Below, in pieces: positions 53,966-64,000 of a stretch of DNA of 64,000 bases. Where the stretch lies: NCBI RefSeq assembly GCF_022539505.1, contig NC_061509.1:206236254-206300253 (forward strand), in the 5' to 3' direction. The position numbers and the translations under genes are program-made. Within the stretch, counting starts at the first letter, position 1, and every line of letters begins with the position of its first letter. Below the pieces are notes generated by a model. It did not search any database. It saw only the letters and a program-made list of their open reading frames with translations, and was not told where the DNA came from. The DNA comes from Lolium rigidum (taxonomy: Eukaryota > Streptophyta > Magnoliopsida > Poales > Poaceae).

Positions 53966-54780
53966 GCAATACATAGGAAGTTGTTGTGAGGCCAGGAAAC
54001 GCACACATATCACATATATCTGAAGGGAAATGAAAATAAAATCAACATGGCAGAGAACTCTTGGTGATGCAGATTTGGAAAGCACATTGGTAAATAGATT
54101 ATTTTACATGAATGAATCTGTTAGTGACCCGTTGATGCTCCTACCCAAACCCACACGACCTTTTACTAAACTCATGTTTTTAATTAAAAATGAAACTAAA
54201 AGCTCAAGCTTTTATCTGAAGGTTCTATCCTGCAGCAATGAACCAACTCATGATTCAATACTCCTCACGTATGGCCAAACCGCCCAATGTTAAGATTATT
54301 CTGGATTCAGTGCAACCATCAAGACTATACCTTCCATAAAATGCATGTAGTTGCTAGGTAGAATCTGGTCTCTGTTTTCTGCTCCACATCTCCATAGCAG
54401 CATATACTTCTGCCACTTTATCACATAGCATGCACCTACTGGCAAGATATGAGGAACTCACACTTATATGCAATCTCTTAATTTTGTTAAAGAACGAAAT
54501 GATAACAAAACATATGAGAGAACATGATTAAGTACAGGTTGCCAGAGTTGGAAAAATCACTGCTCAAATAGAATATATGCCTCAGACTTGATAATTTCTT
54601 AAACAATCATAATATCCAAAACATCTACCAGGCTGCATGGTAAATTTGCAATATATAAAAATAAGCGAAACATGTGTGGATATTGCTGCAGTGATTGTGT
54701 ACATTTAACTTAGCTAGGACTTTCATCAAACACCTTGTATACCCATATAGAAATATATCTGCAAAAACAAATATGAGATT
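53966..54780. other. No gene seen
   Basis: AT-rich sequence without a supported coding region. If a minus-strand gene starts in the GC-rich block to the right, exons could lie here, but none was convincing. Confidence 0.35.
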
Positions 54781-54782
54781 TT

Positions 54783-55320
54783 CTAGGCTTCCTCCACTTT
54801 TACCTCAACCTTGAGGAGGGAGAGGAGACACACTACCGCGAGGGGCGAGCTGCTCTCCTGCCTGCAACATTTCTTTGACAGAGAGAGGGATGTGGAGAGA
54901 GTGGGGGACGGGGAGAGAGAACCTATAGTTCTCCTTTGAAAAGGAGGAAGGTAGGTTGTTGCGCTGCTGGCCAGCGTCCTTGGTGACGACGAAGAGGCGG
55001 AGCAGGGCTCCACCAGCCGCTCCACCCCTCAAAAGCACGAGCTCGCTGCCTGGAGCCGCAGGTCGCGGTTGCCGTCTTCATCTCCCTGGGCTGGTCCCTC
55101 TCCCCACGGCCAGGCCAGGCCAGGACACGGGCGCGCGCTCATCCGCGGGACGGCGGCGAGATGGAGCAGTGGCGGCTCCCCGTGCGACGAAGGAACCGGG
55201 GAGGGGCACACGCTGCGAGGCGGCCATGGGCGAGGTTCGACAGAGGCGTCGGGGACATGGAGGTAGACGTGAGCGATGATTGGGGAGGAGATATGCAAGG
55301 ATCGGGGGCTAGGGTTTGAC
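54783..55320 (-). other. GC-rich block, possible 5' end of a minus-strand gene
   Basis: GC content and CpG rise abruptly. On the minus strand there is a leader-like start (aaaccctagcccccgatcc near 55310), then an ATG at 55227 opening 49 codons (MAASQRVPLPGSFVARG) to TGA at 55078, and another ATG-led frame near 54783-55025. Neither frame resembles a known protein. It may be a first exon or a decayed gene end. Confidence 0.25.
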
Positions 55321-55330
55321 AAGGATTGGG

Positions 55331-55742
55331 CGAGAAGCCCTTTTTGTCTCACTGCGGGGGGATTTTTTTGTCCGGTCCAATAGTTGTGCACCGAAGCCAA
55401 CCATACATGCGGCTACCGACGGGCGGGCCCGGATGCTGGTGGGGCCAATGACCAGCCTCAGACGGGTAGGACACTCCCATTGTATGGATTTATCTAGCAG
55501 CTCTGAGCCAACAATCAATGGACGGGATTCATTAGGCAGGAATATCAGATGGTCCAGAACCTCTAATCGTTGTGAGATGTCTGGGTTGCATCAATTATAC
55601 ATTTAGATTTGCAAAACCATCTCGACATAGCCATCCAAGTTCAAATTTGAACGGACTCCTCCGTTGTGGACTCGGTGTTCCAGTGGTCAGAAGGATAGGA
55701 GCATGATCCGACAAATCCTTAGTCCTTGGTACGCGTACAGAG
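55331..55742. other. No gene seen
   Basis: Sequence between the GC-rich block and the BARE-like LTR. No coding region could be supported. The last five bases (cagag) would be the left TSD copy of the Copia, but the partner is lost. Confidence 0.35.
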
Positions 55743-57461
55743 TGTAGGATTCATTGCATGGAAAACAAAAAGTTTCTACTACAAAGACAAATAAATCCAA
55801 GATCCAATCTATGGAAAAGCCAAGATCTAATCTATGAGATCAGAGCAATGAGAAAGAAGAGAGACTAACCCTCAAAGATCCATAGCCTTAACGAGATCAG
55901 ATCTCGTGGTTGATGTAGACGATCGTTCCGGTGTTGCAATCCGGTAGCACTTCTGTACTCGGTCACACATATTGTGTCGATGACGTCCTTCCTATCCCCG
56001 TTCCAGCGTGTAGCGGAGGTGGTAGATCCCCTCGTAATCCCAGCAGCACGACGGCGTGGTGGTGGTGGTGGAGAAGATCCTGCAGGGCTTCACCAAGCCG
56101 GTGCAAGAATATGGTGGAGGAGGAGAGGTGGCGGCTAGGGTTGGAAGGAAGGGGTGGCTGCACCCCTGACCCCTCCCCTATTTATATAGGGGGAGGGCCG
56201 GCCAGGGTTGTCTTGGCCCCTCCTCCAAGCCCTAGGGCCGGCGCACAAGAGGGAGGGGGCAACTTACCCCCCAAGTCTTCCCCCTTTAGGGTTTCTCCAA
56301 AACCCTAGGGGTTTGGCCGGCCTAGGCCTTGAGGCTGTGGTGCTCCTAGCCCGGTCTAGGCTGTACCCCCTCGGCTCATGTGGCCCCTCCCAGGGTCGTG
56401 GGCCCACTGGTGGCCCCTCCAGAACCTTCTAGAAACTTCTCGGTCTTCCACCAGAAAATTCCCGAACTTTTCCGAACCCCAGAAAATAACTTTCCTTATA
56501 TAAATCTTATTCTCCGGACCATTCTGGACCTCCTCGTGATGTCCCGGATCCCATCCAAGACTCTGAAAAACATTCGTTCTCCATCTCATATTCCAAATCT
56601 ACTATACGACATCAAACCTTAAGTGTGTCACCCTACGGTTCGTGAACTATGCAGACATGATCGAGACTCCTCTCCGATCAATAACCAATAGCCGGACCTG
56701 GAGATCCATAATTTCTCCCACATATTCAATGATAACTTAGTGATTGAATAAACCATTAACATACGACACCGATTCCCTTTGTCACGCGATATTTTACTTA
56801 TCCAAGGTTCGATCATCGGTATCTTACATACCTAGTTCAACCTCGTTACCGACAAGTAGTCTTTACTCGTAACGTGGTATATCATCCCTTGTTACCTTGT
56901 CACATTTTTGCAAGCTAACTAGATGACATTCCACCGAGAGGGCCCAGAGCATATCTATCCGTCATCAGGACGGACAAATCCCACTCTTGATACATATGCC
57001 TCAACTCGCACTTTCCGAATACTTAAGCACATCTTTATAACCACCCATTTACGAAGTGGCGTTTGATGTAATCAAAGTACCCATCCGTTGTAAGTGATTT
57101 ACATGATCTCATGGTCGAAGGATTAGGTTACTATGCATCGAAAGCTCATAGAAAGACAAACTTAATGACTTGATCTTATGCTACGCTTATTATGGGTGTG
57201 TGTCCATTATATCATTCTTCCAATGACATAACCTTGTTATTAACAACATCCAATGTTCATGATCAGGAAACCATGATCATCTATTAATCCAACAAGCTAG
57301 CTTAACAAGAAGCTTACTAGGGACTCTTATATGTTTACATAACACACAAGTATTAATGTTTCCGGTTAATACAATTATAGCATGGGATGCAAACATTTAT
57401 CATAAACACAAAGATATAATAATAACCACTTTATTATTGCCTCTTGGACATATCTCCAACA
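55743..57461 (-). repeat. BARE/Angela-like 3' LTR
   Basis: 1719 bp. On the minus strand it starts TGTTGGAGATATGTCCAAG, close to the Angela/BARE start, and ends GCAATGAATCCTACA. A TATA box (minus strand ccctatataaatagg) lies at about 56176-56192. Confidence 0.92.
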
Positions 57462-57494
57462 GTCTCCCACTTGCACTAGAGTCAATAATCTAGA

Positions 57495-60400
57495 TTACAT
57501 GGTAATGTACCTAACACCCATGGTGTTCTGGTGTAAGTCATGTTTTGCTCTAGGGAGAGCTTTAGTCAACGGATCCGCCACATTCAGATATGTGTGTAGT
57601 TTGCAAATCTTTATGTCACCATCTTCTACATACTCGCGAATCATAGGAAAATGTAGCTTGATATGCTTCAGCTTCTTGTGTAACCTTGGCTCATGTGCAT
57701 TGGCTATGGCAACCATGTTGTCACAATAGATGGTCAACGGGTCCAACGCACTAGGAACCACACCAAGCTCAGTAATGAAACTCTTCATCCATATCGCTTC
57801 CGACGAAGCCTCCGAAGTAGCTGTATTCAGATTCAGTTGAAGATTTCGCCACCACGCTTTGCTTGGCACTCATCCAGCTTACTGCTGCACCATTCAAAAT
57901 AAACACGTACCCAGATTGAGACTTAGAGTCATCTGGATCAGTGTTTCAACTAGCATCGGTGTAACTGGTTACAACGAGCTCTTGGTCACCTCCATAACAA
58001 AGAAACATATCCTTAGTCATTTTCAAGTACTTCAGGATATTCTTGACCGATGTCCAGTGTTCCATTCCAGGATCACTTTCATATCTGTTGGTCAAACTAA
58101 CAACATGTGCAATATCCGGTCTCGTACACAGCATGGCATAAATTATGAGCCTACTGCCGAGGCATATGGGATCTTGTTCATCCTATCTCTTTCTTCTGCC
58201 GTAGGCGGACCTTGAGTTTTACTCAAAATCTTACCTGGCAACATGAGTAAGAACCCTTTCTTGCTTTCATCCATTCTAAACTTCTTTAGAATCTTATCCA
58301 GGCATGTACTCTGTGAAAGCCCTATTAGGTGTCTTGATCTACCTCAATAAATTTTGATGCCTAAAATATATGTTTCTTCTCCAAAGGTCCTTCATTGAAA
58401 AACATTTATTCAAATAGCCTTTGACACTACTTACAAGTTCTATATCATTCCCAATCAACAATATGTTATCTACATATAATATCAGGAATGCTACAGAGCT
58501 CCCACTCACTTTATTGTAAATACAAGCCTCTCCATGAGTTTGTATAAATCCAAAGTCTTTGATCACCTAATCAAAGCGTCGGTTCCACCTCCGGGATACT
58601 TGCTTCAGCCCATAAATGGAACGATGAAGTTTGCATACCTTGTCAGCATTTTTAGGATCGACAAAACCTGCTTTGGGTTGTACCATATACAACTCTTCCT
58701 TTATGTCACCATTAAGGAACGCCGTTTTGACATCCATCTGCCAAATTTCATAATCGAAAAATGCAGATATTCATAGACTTTATTAGCTTCGCTACAGGTG
58801 AGAAAGTCTCATCGTAGTCAACTCCTTGAAATTTTCAGAACCGTTTCGAGACAAGTCAAGCTTTATAGACGGTAATATTACCATCGGCATCTGTTTTTCT
58901 TTTGAAGATCCATTTATTATCGACAGCCTTGCGGCTATCAGGTAAGTCTACCAAAGTCCATACTTGGTTGTCATACATGGATCCCATTTCAGATTTCATG
59001 GCCTCTTGCCATTTGTTGGAATCTGGGCTCATCATTGCTCCCTCATACATCGCAGGGTCCTCATCATTGTTGTCCACAATCATGACATTTAAGGAGGGGT
59101 CATACCAATCAGGAGTGGTACGAACCCTCGTCGACATGCGGGGTTCAGTAGTAACTTCCTTCAAAGTTTCATGATCATTATAATTAGCTTCCTCTCTTAT
59201 CGGTGCAGGCGTCACAAGAACATCTTCCGGTGCTGCGCTACTCTCAAGTCCGAGAGAAGGTTCAATAACCTCGTCGAGTTCTACTTTCCTTCCAGTCACT
59301 TCTTTCGAGAGAAACTCCTTTTCAAGAAAGGATCCGTTCTTGGCAACGAAAACTTTGCCTTCGGATCTGTGATAGAAGGTATACGCAATTGTTTCTTTAT
59401 GGTATCCTATGAAGACACATTTCCCCGCTTTGGGTTCTAGTTTGTCAGGTTGTAACTTCTTTACATAAGCTTCACAGCCCCAAACTTTAAGGAACGACAA
59501 CTTAGGTTTCTTACCAAACCACAATTCATACGGTGTCGTTTCAACGGATTTAGATGGTGCCCTATTTACAGTGAATGCGGTTGTCTCTAATGCATAACCC
59601 CAAAACAATAATGGCAAATCGGTAAGAGACATCATAGACCGAACCATATCTAAGAGAGTTCGATTAGGATGTTCGGACACACCATTGCGTTGTGGTGTTC
59701 CCGACGGTGTCAACTGCGAAAGTATTCCGCATTTCTTTAAACGCATGCCAAACTCGTAACTCAGACATTCACCTCCGTGATCAGAACACAGAAACTTAAT
59801 CTTCTTGTTACGCTGATTTTCTACTTCACTTTGGAATTCCTTAAACTTCTCAAAAGTTTCGGACTTATGTTTCATAAAGTAAATATACCCATATCTACTT
59901 AGATCATCTGTGAAGGTTAGAAGATAACTATAACCACCTAGCGATGCTACACTCATTGGACCGTACACATCGGTATGTATTATTTAAAAATAAGTCTGTA
60001 GCTCGCTCCATTATACCAGATAATGGAGTCTTAGTCATTTTTTCCATCAAACATACTTCGCATCTATCAAGTGATTCAAGAAGTCCATCGGAATGGAGTT
60101 TCTTCATGCGCTTCACTCCAATGTGACCAAGACTATAGTGCCACATATATGTAGAATTATCATTCTATTTAATTCGTTTAGCATCAATGTTATGAACATG
60201 TGTATCACTACTATCGAGATTTAATAAGAATAAACCATTCTTCTCAGGTGCATGACCATAAAAAATATTATTCATATAAATAGAGCAACCATTGAATATC
60301 GACAAAGATTTAGCCATGGACAGGGGTGCGTGGAAGTTAGCTATCCACGTTCCGGAACCATGACTTGGCTTCGAGATCTTATGGGTTTCAACTCTAGCCT

Positions 60401-60540
60401 ACCCCAACTTGTTTGGGACTGAAAGGCTTGGTTGTTGTTGTAAATAGAACAACCATTATTCTCCGACTTAAACAAATAACCGTCTTGCAATAAAAAAGAT
60501 CCAGATATAATGTTCATGCTTAACCCAGGCACCAAATAAC
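57495..60540 (-). pseudogene. BARE/Angela-like pol, broken
   Basis: From right to left: protease tail (LVPGLSMNIISGSFLL), integrase HHCC (WHYSLGHIGVKRMKKLHSD..CEVC), integrase core and hinge open from 59968 to 58856 (TFTDDLSRYGYIYFMKHK, SDHGGECLS, GTPQRNGVSE), reverse transcriptase, and RNase H (YCDNMVAIANAHEPR, VADPLTKALPR) ending at 57495. The reverse transcriptase motif reads YVDN, not YVDD, losing a catalytic aspartate. A TAG lies near 58568 and the frame is lost near 58850. The SINE interrupts the protease-integrase spacer. Confidence 0.9.
60294..60440 (+). mobile_element. SINE, Au-like, with TTG tail
   Basis: A 147-bp insertion ends in ttggttgttgttg and is flanked by a 17-bp TSD, TAAATAGAGCAACCATT (60277-60293), against the same with one change at 60441-60457. 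Its 3' part (ctaccccaacttgtttggga, ctgaaaggct) matches what I know of the plant Au SINE 3' end. The tRNA-like head with A and B boxes is not evident, so the copy is probably 5'-truncated. The Copia frame is open once it is removed. Confidence 0.82.
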
Positions 60541-60651
60541 AATTATTCAGATTTAAAACTAATCCCTAAGGTAGATGTAGAATGAGCGTTCTGATGGTGA
60601 TCACATCGACCTTGGATCCATTTCCAACGCGCATCGTCACCTCGTCCCTCG

Positions 60652-61250
60652 CTAGTATCCGTTTATTCCGCAGCTCCTGTTTCGAGTTATAAATGTGAGC
60701 AACCGAACCAGTATCAAATATCCAGGAAATACTACGATTACTAGTAAGATAGACATAAATAACATGTATATATCAAATATACCTTTATTCTTGACTTGGC
60801 CACTCTTCAGATCAGCCAGGTACTTGAGGCAATTGCGCTTCCAGTGCCCATCACCCTTGCAGTAATAGCACATAGTATCAGGCTTAGGGCCAGTCTTGGG
60901 CTTCTTAGGAGGTGCATCAGCTTTCTTGCCGCCCTTCTTGAAGTTTCCCTTTTCTTTAGGCTTGCCCTGCTTCTTGAAGTTGGTGGTCTTGTTGACCATC
61001 AACAATTGGTGCTCTTTCTTTATCTCCGGTTCAGCAGTTTTCAGCACATAGAAGAGTTCAGGTAATTCCTTATTCATGTTCTGCATGTTGTAGTTCATCG
61101 CGAAGTTCTTATAACTAGGTGGAAGTGATTGGAGGACACGATGAATACCCAACTGGTTAGGAATCAAAATTCTCAAGTCATTGAGCTTCCTCGCGTACCC
61201 AGGCATCTTGAGCACGTGCTCGCTAATGGAGCTACCCTCTTCCAGGGTAA
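60652..61250 (-). pseudogene. BARE/Angela-like gag C-terminus and protease start
   Basis: The minus-strand frame contains EEGSSISEHVLKM, PNQLGIHRVLQSLPPSYKNF, ELFYVLKTAEPEIKK, a Lys/Pro-rich linker and a CCHC knuckle (CYYCKGDGHWKRNC). A frame slip follows, then the beginning of the protease. The N-terminal half of gag is missing because the element is cut at about 61250. Confidence 0.88.
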
Positions 61251-64000
61251 TTTTGAGCTATCATTTTTTATTCATATGCCCCAGGTTATTATCTAACTTT
61301 AGTTAGTTTACCACTTTTCGATATGAGCAACAGAGGATTTTTGAAAAAAAATCAAGGTTGTTCTGTTTTGACAGATTTCTGCACTATTTGCATTTGTCTC
61401 TTAAATCTCTTTCTTTTGATCAAAGAGCTTTTTGAAAGGCTTCTACAGCAGCTTATGCTTTAATAGATGTTTGATATATGTTAGTACTGAACCCAAGTAG
61501 TTTTTTATTTTGATTGTACTAATGCTGCTAATGAAGAACTGTGTGAAGTTTTGTATATATGAAGGAAGTTTTCAAGTGTAGGGAAAGAAAATTGATGTGA
61601 TGAGATGAAGAATGGACAAAATCTCAAGCTTGGGGATGCCCCTGCACCCCAAGACATATTCAAGAGGTACAAGCATCAAAGCTTGGGGATGCCCAAGGCA
61701 TCCCCTCTTCATCAACAAAGCAACAGGTCATCTCTCTATGCGCTATATTTTTATTGCTTCATACACTATGTGTTGTTCTTGGAGCGTTTTTTATTTTTGT
61801 TTTTAGTTTAGTTTTGTTTTCTTTTCTGTAGCATATGTTGGATCCCGGCATATTTGTTATGGAGAAAGACCCTCTCCGTTTTAAATTGCATGGAACGCTC
61901 TAGTTTTCACTATTATTGTTATGCGAGTGTTCTAGTTTTATGGTACTGCGTTTAGCTCTTGTTCTTTCACTTGAATTTTGTTCAGAGATCATTAGTATTC
62001 TTTATTTGTGTATGATTAGCTCTCTGGTCCATAATGTATTTCATCTCTGAGAGCTACTTCAAATAAGTTGATTGGTGTTGGATGCGAGTAAAATATTTCA
62101 TGACTATAGTGATGCAAAAGGAAGCTTGTCTAGACTGTGGCATAGACTTTGACATGTCATATTGGATGTTATTATTGTCATATGATTATTATTTACTATT
62201 GTAACATGACTTGTTTCAAATTTCTGAGAGTGCATAATGTGTCATTGAAAGAATCATGTGTTGTTTCTATCGTAAAAGCATAATATTGTGGTATTCTCCT
62301 TTGATGCTTTATTGGGTTGACTTGGCGCATGCTTACACCATGTTATGACTACAAACCAGTCAACTAAAGCCTCTATTATCATTTAGTTTTTGACTTGTAA
62401 TATCACTTTATGCTTTTATTGATAATGTTTTGTCGCTATGCATGATTATGGCCATTATTGCTCTCTTAGTTGGTCGCTCCCAGTCGTTTGCTAGCCTTCG
62501 CCTATGCTGAGTATGATCTCTACTCATGCATCCAACCACCATGAAACAAAGTTTGCCAATTGTGTCCACCATATCTACCTAGTAGCATTATTGCTATTCC
62601 AAGTAATTCATCATGTTTTTATCTTCCGAATTAAATTTTGGCATGAGAAAATTAGTTAGTAAATCTCTCACGAACTTGATGGCACATTTACTTTCTTGTA
62701 CTTAATAAATTTGATCATTGTGCCTATCTTATGAAGTTTATATGTTTGCAAATTGTGGGTTGGGAGTTAGTAGAACCATGCTTTCATGGGGAACACTTTC
62801 GACATTGCACTTATATTTAGCTGATGTCATGTTATTTTGTTTATGGATGCCTAGCGGTGCGAAATAAAAGGGAAACTTATAAGTCCATGGAGTTTGTATA
62901 TGAGTTAGAGAAACGCTTGGGCCGCTAATCTAAGCCATACATCATTCATGGTGGAAATTTAAAGCTAAGCTATAGTAAGCATTCTATGAAGCATTTGCAA
63001 TAAAAATCTATACTCATAGTAAATAAAAAATTTGTTGAAATGCTCACTGTCTGTTTGTCTTGTCATTTTGGCATGGGATTGCTCCACAAGAGTACCTTCA
63101 TATCATCGGGCAAGAGGTACCCCGTTGGCAGTTCTCAATGATACATGTATACTTACAATGACAAGAACTTATTTGGGACCTAAGTTGAGGTTTAGGTACT
63201 CGCATTCAAGGGGCATGAGATTTTCAACTTGTGATTTGCAAGCATATAGCTCATATTTGACTCACATTAACTTTAACCATTCAAGATGCTTATGATAGGG
63301 GCAATGACAGCAGAAAACCAAAATTGATCCTGGGTGCATATGCACCCGGTATGTATAAAACATATTTCAAAAACATAAAAAATTTAGGAAAAAAATTTAG
63401 CATGTATAGGGACATGTTCTATGTGTGCACGTAAAGTTTCACATAAAACCGACAATTTTTATACCCTGTGTAAAAAAGACAAATAATGCCTCGAGAAATA
63501 GACTATTTTAGCATCAAAAATTTGTCTTTTTTGCACAGGGTACAAAACATCTTGATTTTTGCTGAGAGAACTTTGTGAGCATGTAACATGTCAAGGTATA
63601 CATGCGGCATTTTTATTTATATTTTTTTGACATTTGTAAATATATTTAATATGTATTTCAAATAAAGGGTGCATATGCACCCTGGTGCAGAAACACCCTG
63701 TCCCAATGACAGATCAAAGCTAATAAGTACCATGCTTTTTGGAAGGTTTACAAAACTTGTTTATCTTGCTTACTCTGCAAAGAGCCTCTCTTCTACTATT
63801 TTGTTGAGTCTTCATCTTCTACTTTATGCACCAATTAAGAGAGCATAGTTGTCATTCTTAGTGCAATGTGCATAGTCCCAAAATTATTATTGATTGATTC
63901 ATGATTGTGTTATTGCTTGCTCTCAAATTACTTCTATCTAGTCACCCTCTGAACTTTGAAGGTGTCCTAGCATTTATGTTTTGCTATTCCATAAGGACAT
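61251..64000 (+). mobile_element. Athila-like Gypsy, 3' internal region, truncated
   Basis: AT-rich, non-coding sequence related on the opposite strand to the 3' internal region of Gypsy E. Both have repeats of agcttggggatgcc (61625, 61680) and blocks such as gctagcct and tgtgtccaccata in the same order. It starts abruptly at the broken BARE gag and runs out of the window. No LTR is included. The MITE at 63311-63703 is inserted in it. Confidence 0.75.
63311..63703. mobile_element. Mutator-type MITE with 9-bp TSD
   Basis: CAATGACAG at 63302-63310 is repeated at 63704-63712, and a 9-bp TSD is the hallmark of the Mutator superfamily. Inside lie two copies of the palindrome GGGTGCATATGCACCC (63332-63347 and 63667-63682), each about 20 bp from an end. 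The interior is non-coding and contains an inverted pair (ctgtgtaaaaaagacaaa, ttgtcttttttgcacag). It was moved by a transposase from elsewhere. It is related to 13926-14275. Confidence 0.85.

Larger units (their letters stand above)
55743..61250 (-). mobile_element. BARE/Angela-like Copia, 5' part deleted
   Basis: A 1.7-kb LTR (55743-57461), a polypurine tract (minus strand AAGTGGGAGAC) and pol and gag reading frames in the order RNase H, reverse transcriptase, integrase, protease, gag (left to right) match the BARE1/Angela/WIS group, the most abundant Copia in Triticeae. The gag N-terminus, leader and 5' LTR are missing. The sequence changes abruptly at about 61250 into a Gypsy internal region. 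A SINE is inserted at 60294-60440. Confidence 0.92.

Noticed and set aside
1..64000. CRISPR arrays, rRNA, tRNA genes, riboswitches
   Set aside because: No regularly spaced short repeats, rRNA cores or cloverleaf genes were seen. The tRNA-like matches are only LTR primer-binding sites.

Overview
The window looks like intergenic DNA from a large grass genome of the Triticeae type (wheat, barley, rye or Aegilops). This rests on three things: a BARE/Angela/WIS-like Copia LTR, Athila-type Gypsy LTRs that begin and end with the familiar gatacgtc/gacgtatc stretch, and plant LINEs that end in the usual GTGCATCT..GATGCAGAGGC type of tail. Almost everything recognisable is transposable-element sequence, mostly decayed and nested. 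The order of insertion can be read from target-site duplications (TSDs) and from coding frames that stay open across the insertion points. The species and the exact family names are inferences.

Left part (1-20 kb). An AT-rich leader holds a perfect 120-bp tandem duplication and two Helitron-like 3' ends. At 2.9-13.3 kb a short 5'-truncated LINE (14-bp TSD) was split by a minus-strand Copia array of the form LTR-internal-LTR-internal-LTR, with one outer 5-bp TSD (ACATC). Both internal copies are broken. At 13-18 kb are MITE-like and Helitron-like ends, a degenerate proline-rich reading frame and a fragment of an ARM-repeat gene. A second 5'-truncated LINE (8-bp TSD) lies at 17.96-19.96 kb.

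Middle-left (20-26.3 kb). No transposon is obvious. Short exon-like blocks on the minus strand, with splice-like borders, lead back to a GC-rich, CT-rich 5' region near 26 kb. This may be the only cellular gene in the window, intact or decayed. I do not recognise the product.

Middle-right (26.9-53.7 kb) is a deep nest. An old minus-strand Copia (called D here) was hit by (a) a plus-strand Copia at 27.0-31.7 kb, TSD CAATC; (b) a 624-bp Helitron at 32.2-32.9 kb; (c) a Gypsy solo LTR, which was later hit by a non-autonomous Athila-like Gypsy at 35.6-42.4 kb, TSD ATCGG; and (d) a minus-strand LINE, which was later hit by a gag-protease-only Gypsy at 44.8-51.3 kb, TSD GACCC. That last Gypsy carries an antisense acidic reading frame near its 3' end. 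The nest ends in a Gypsy fragment with a plus-strand Transposase_28-like (PF04195) reading frame and its own TATA-like box.

Right part (53.7-64 kb). A small MITE and a GC-rich possible gene 5' end are followed by a BARE/Angela-like Copia that has lost its 5' end and carries a SINE insertion. The window closes with the 3' internal region of an Athila-like Gypsy on the plus strand, carrying a Mutator-type MITE with a 9-bp TSD. No rRNA, tRNA or CRISPR array was seen.
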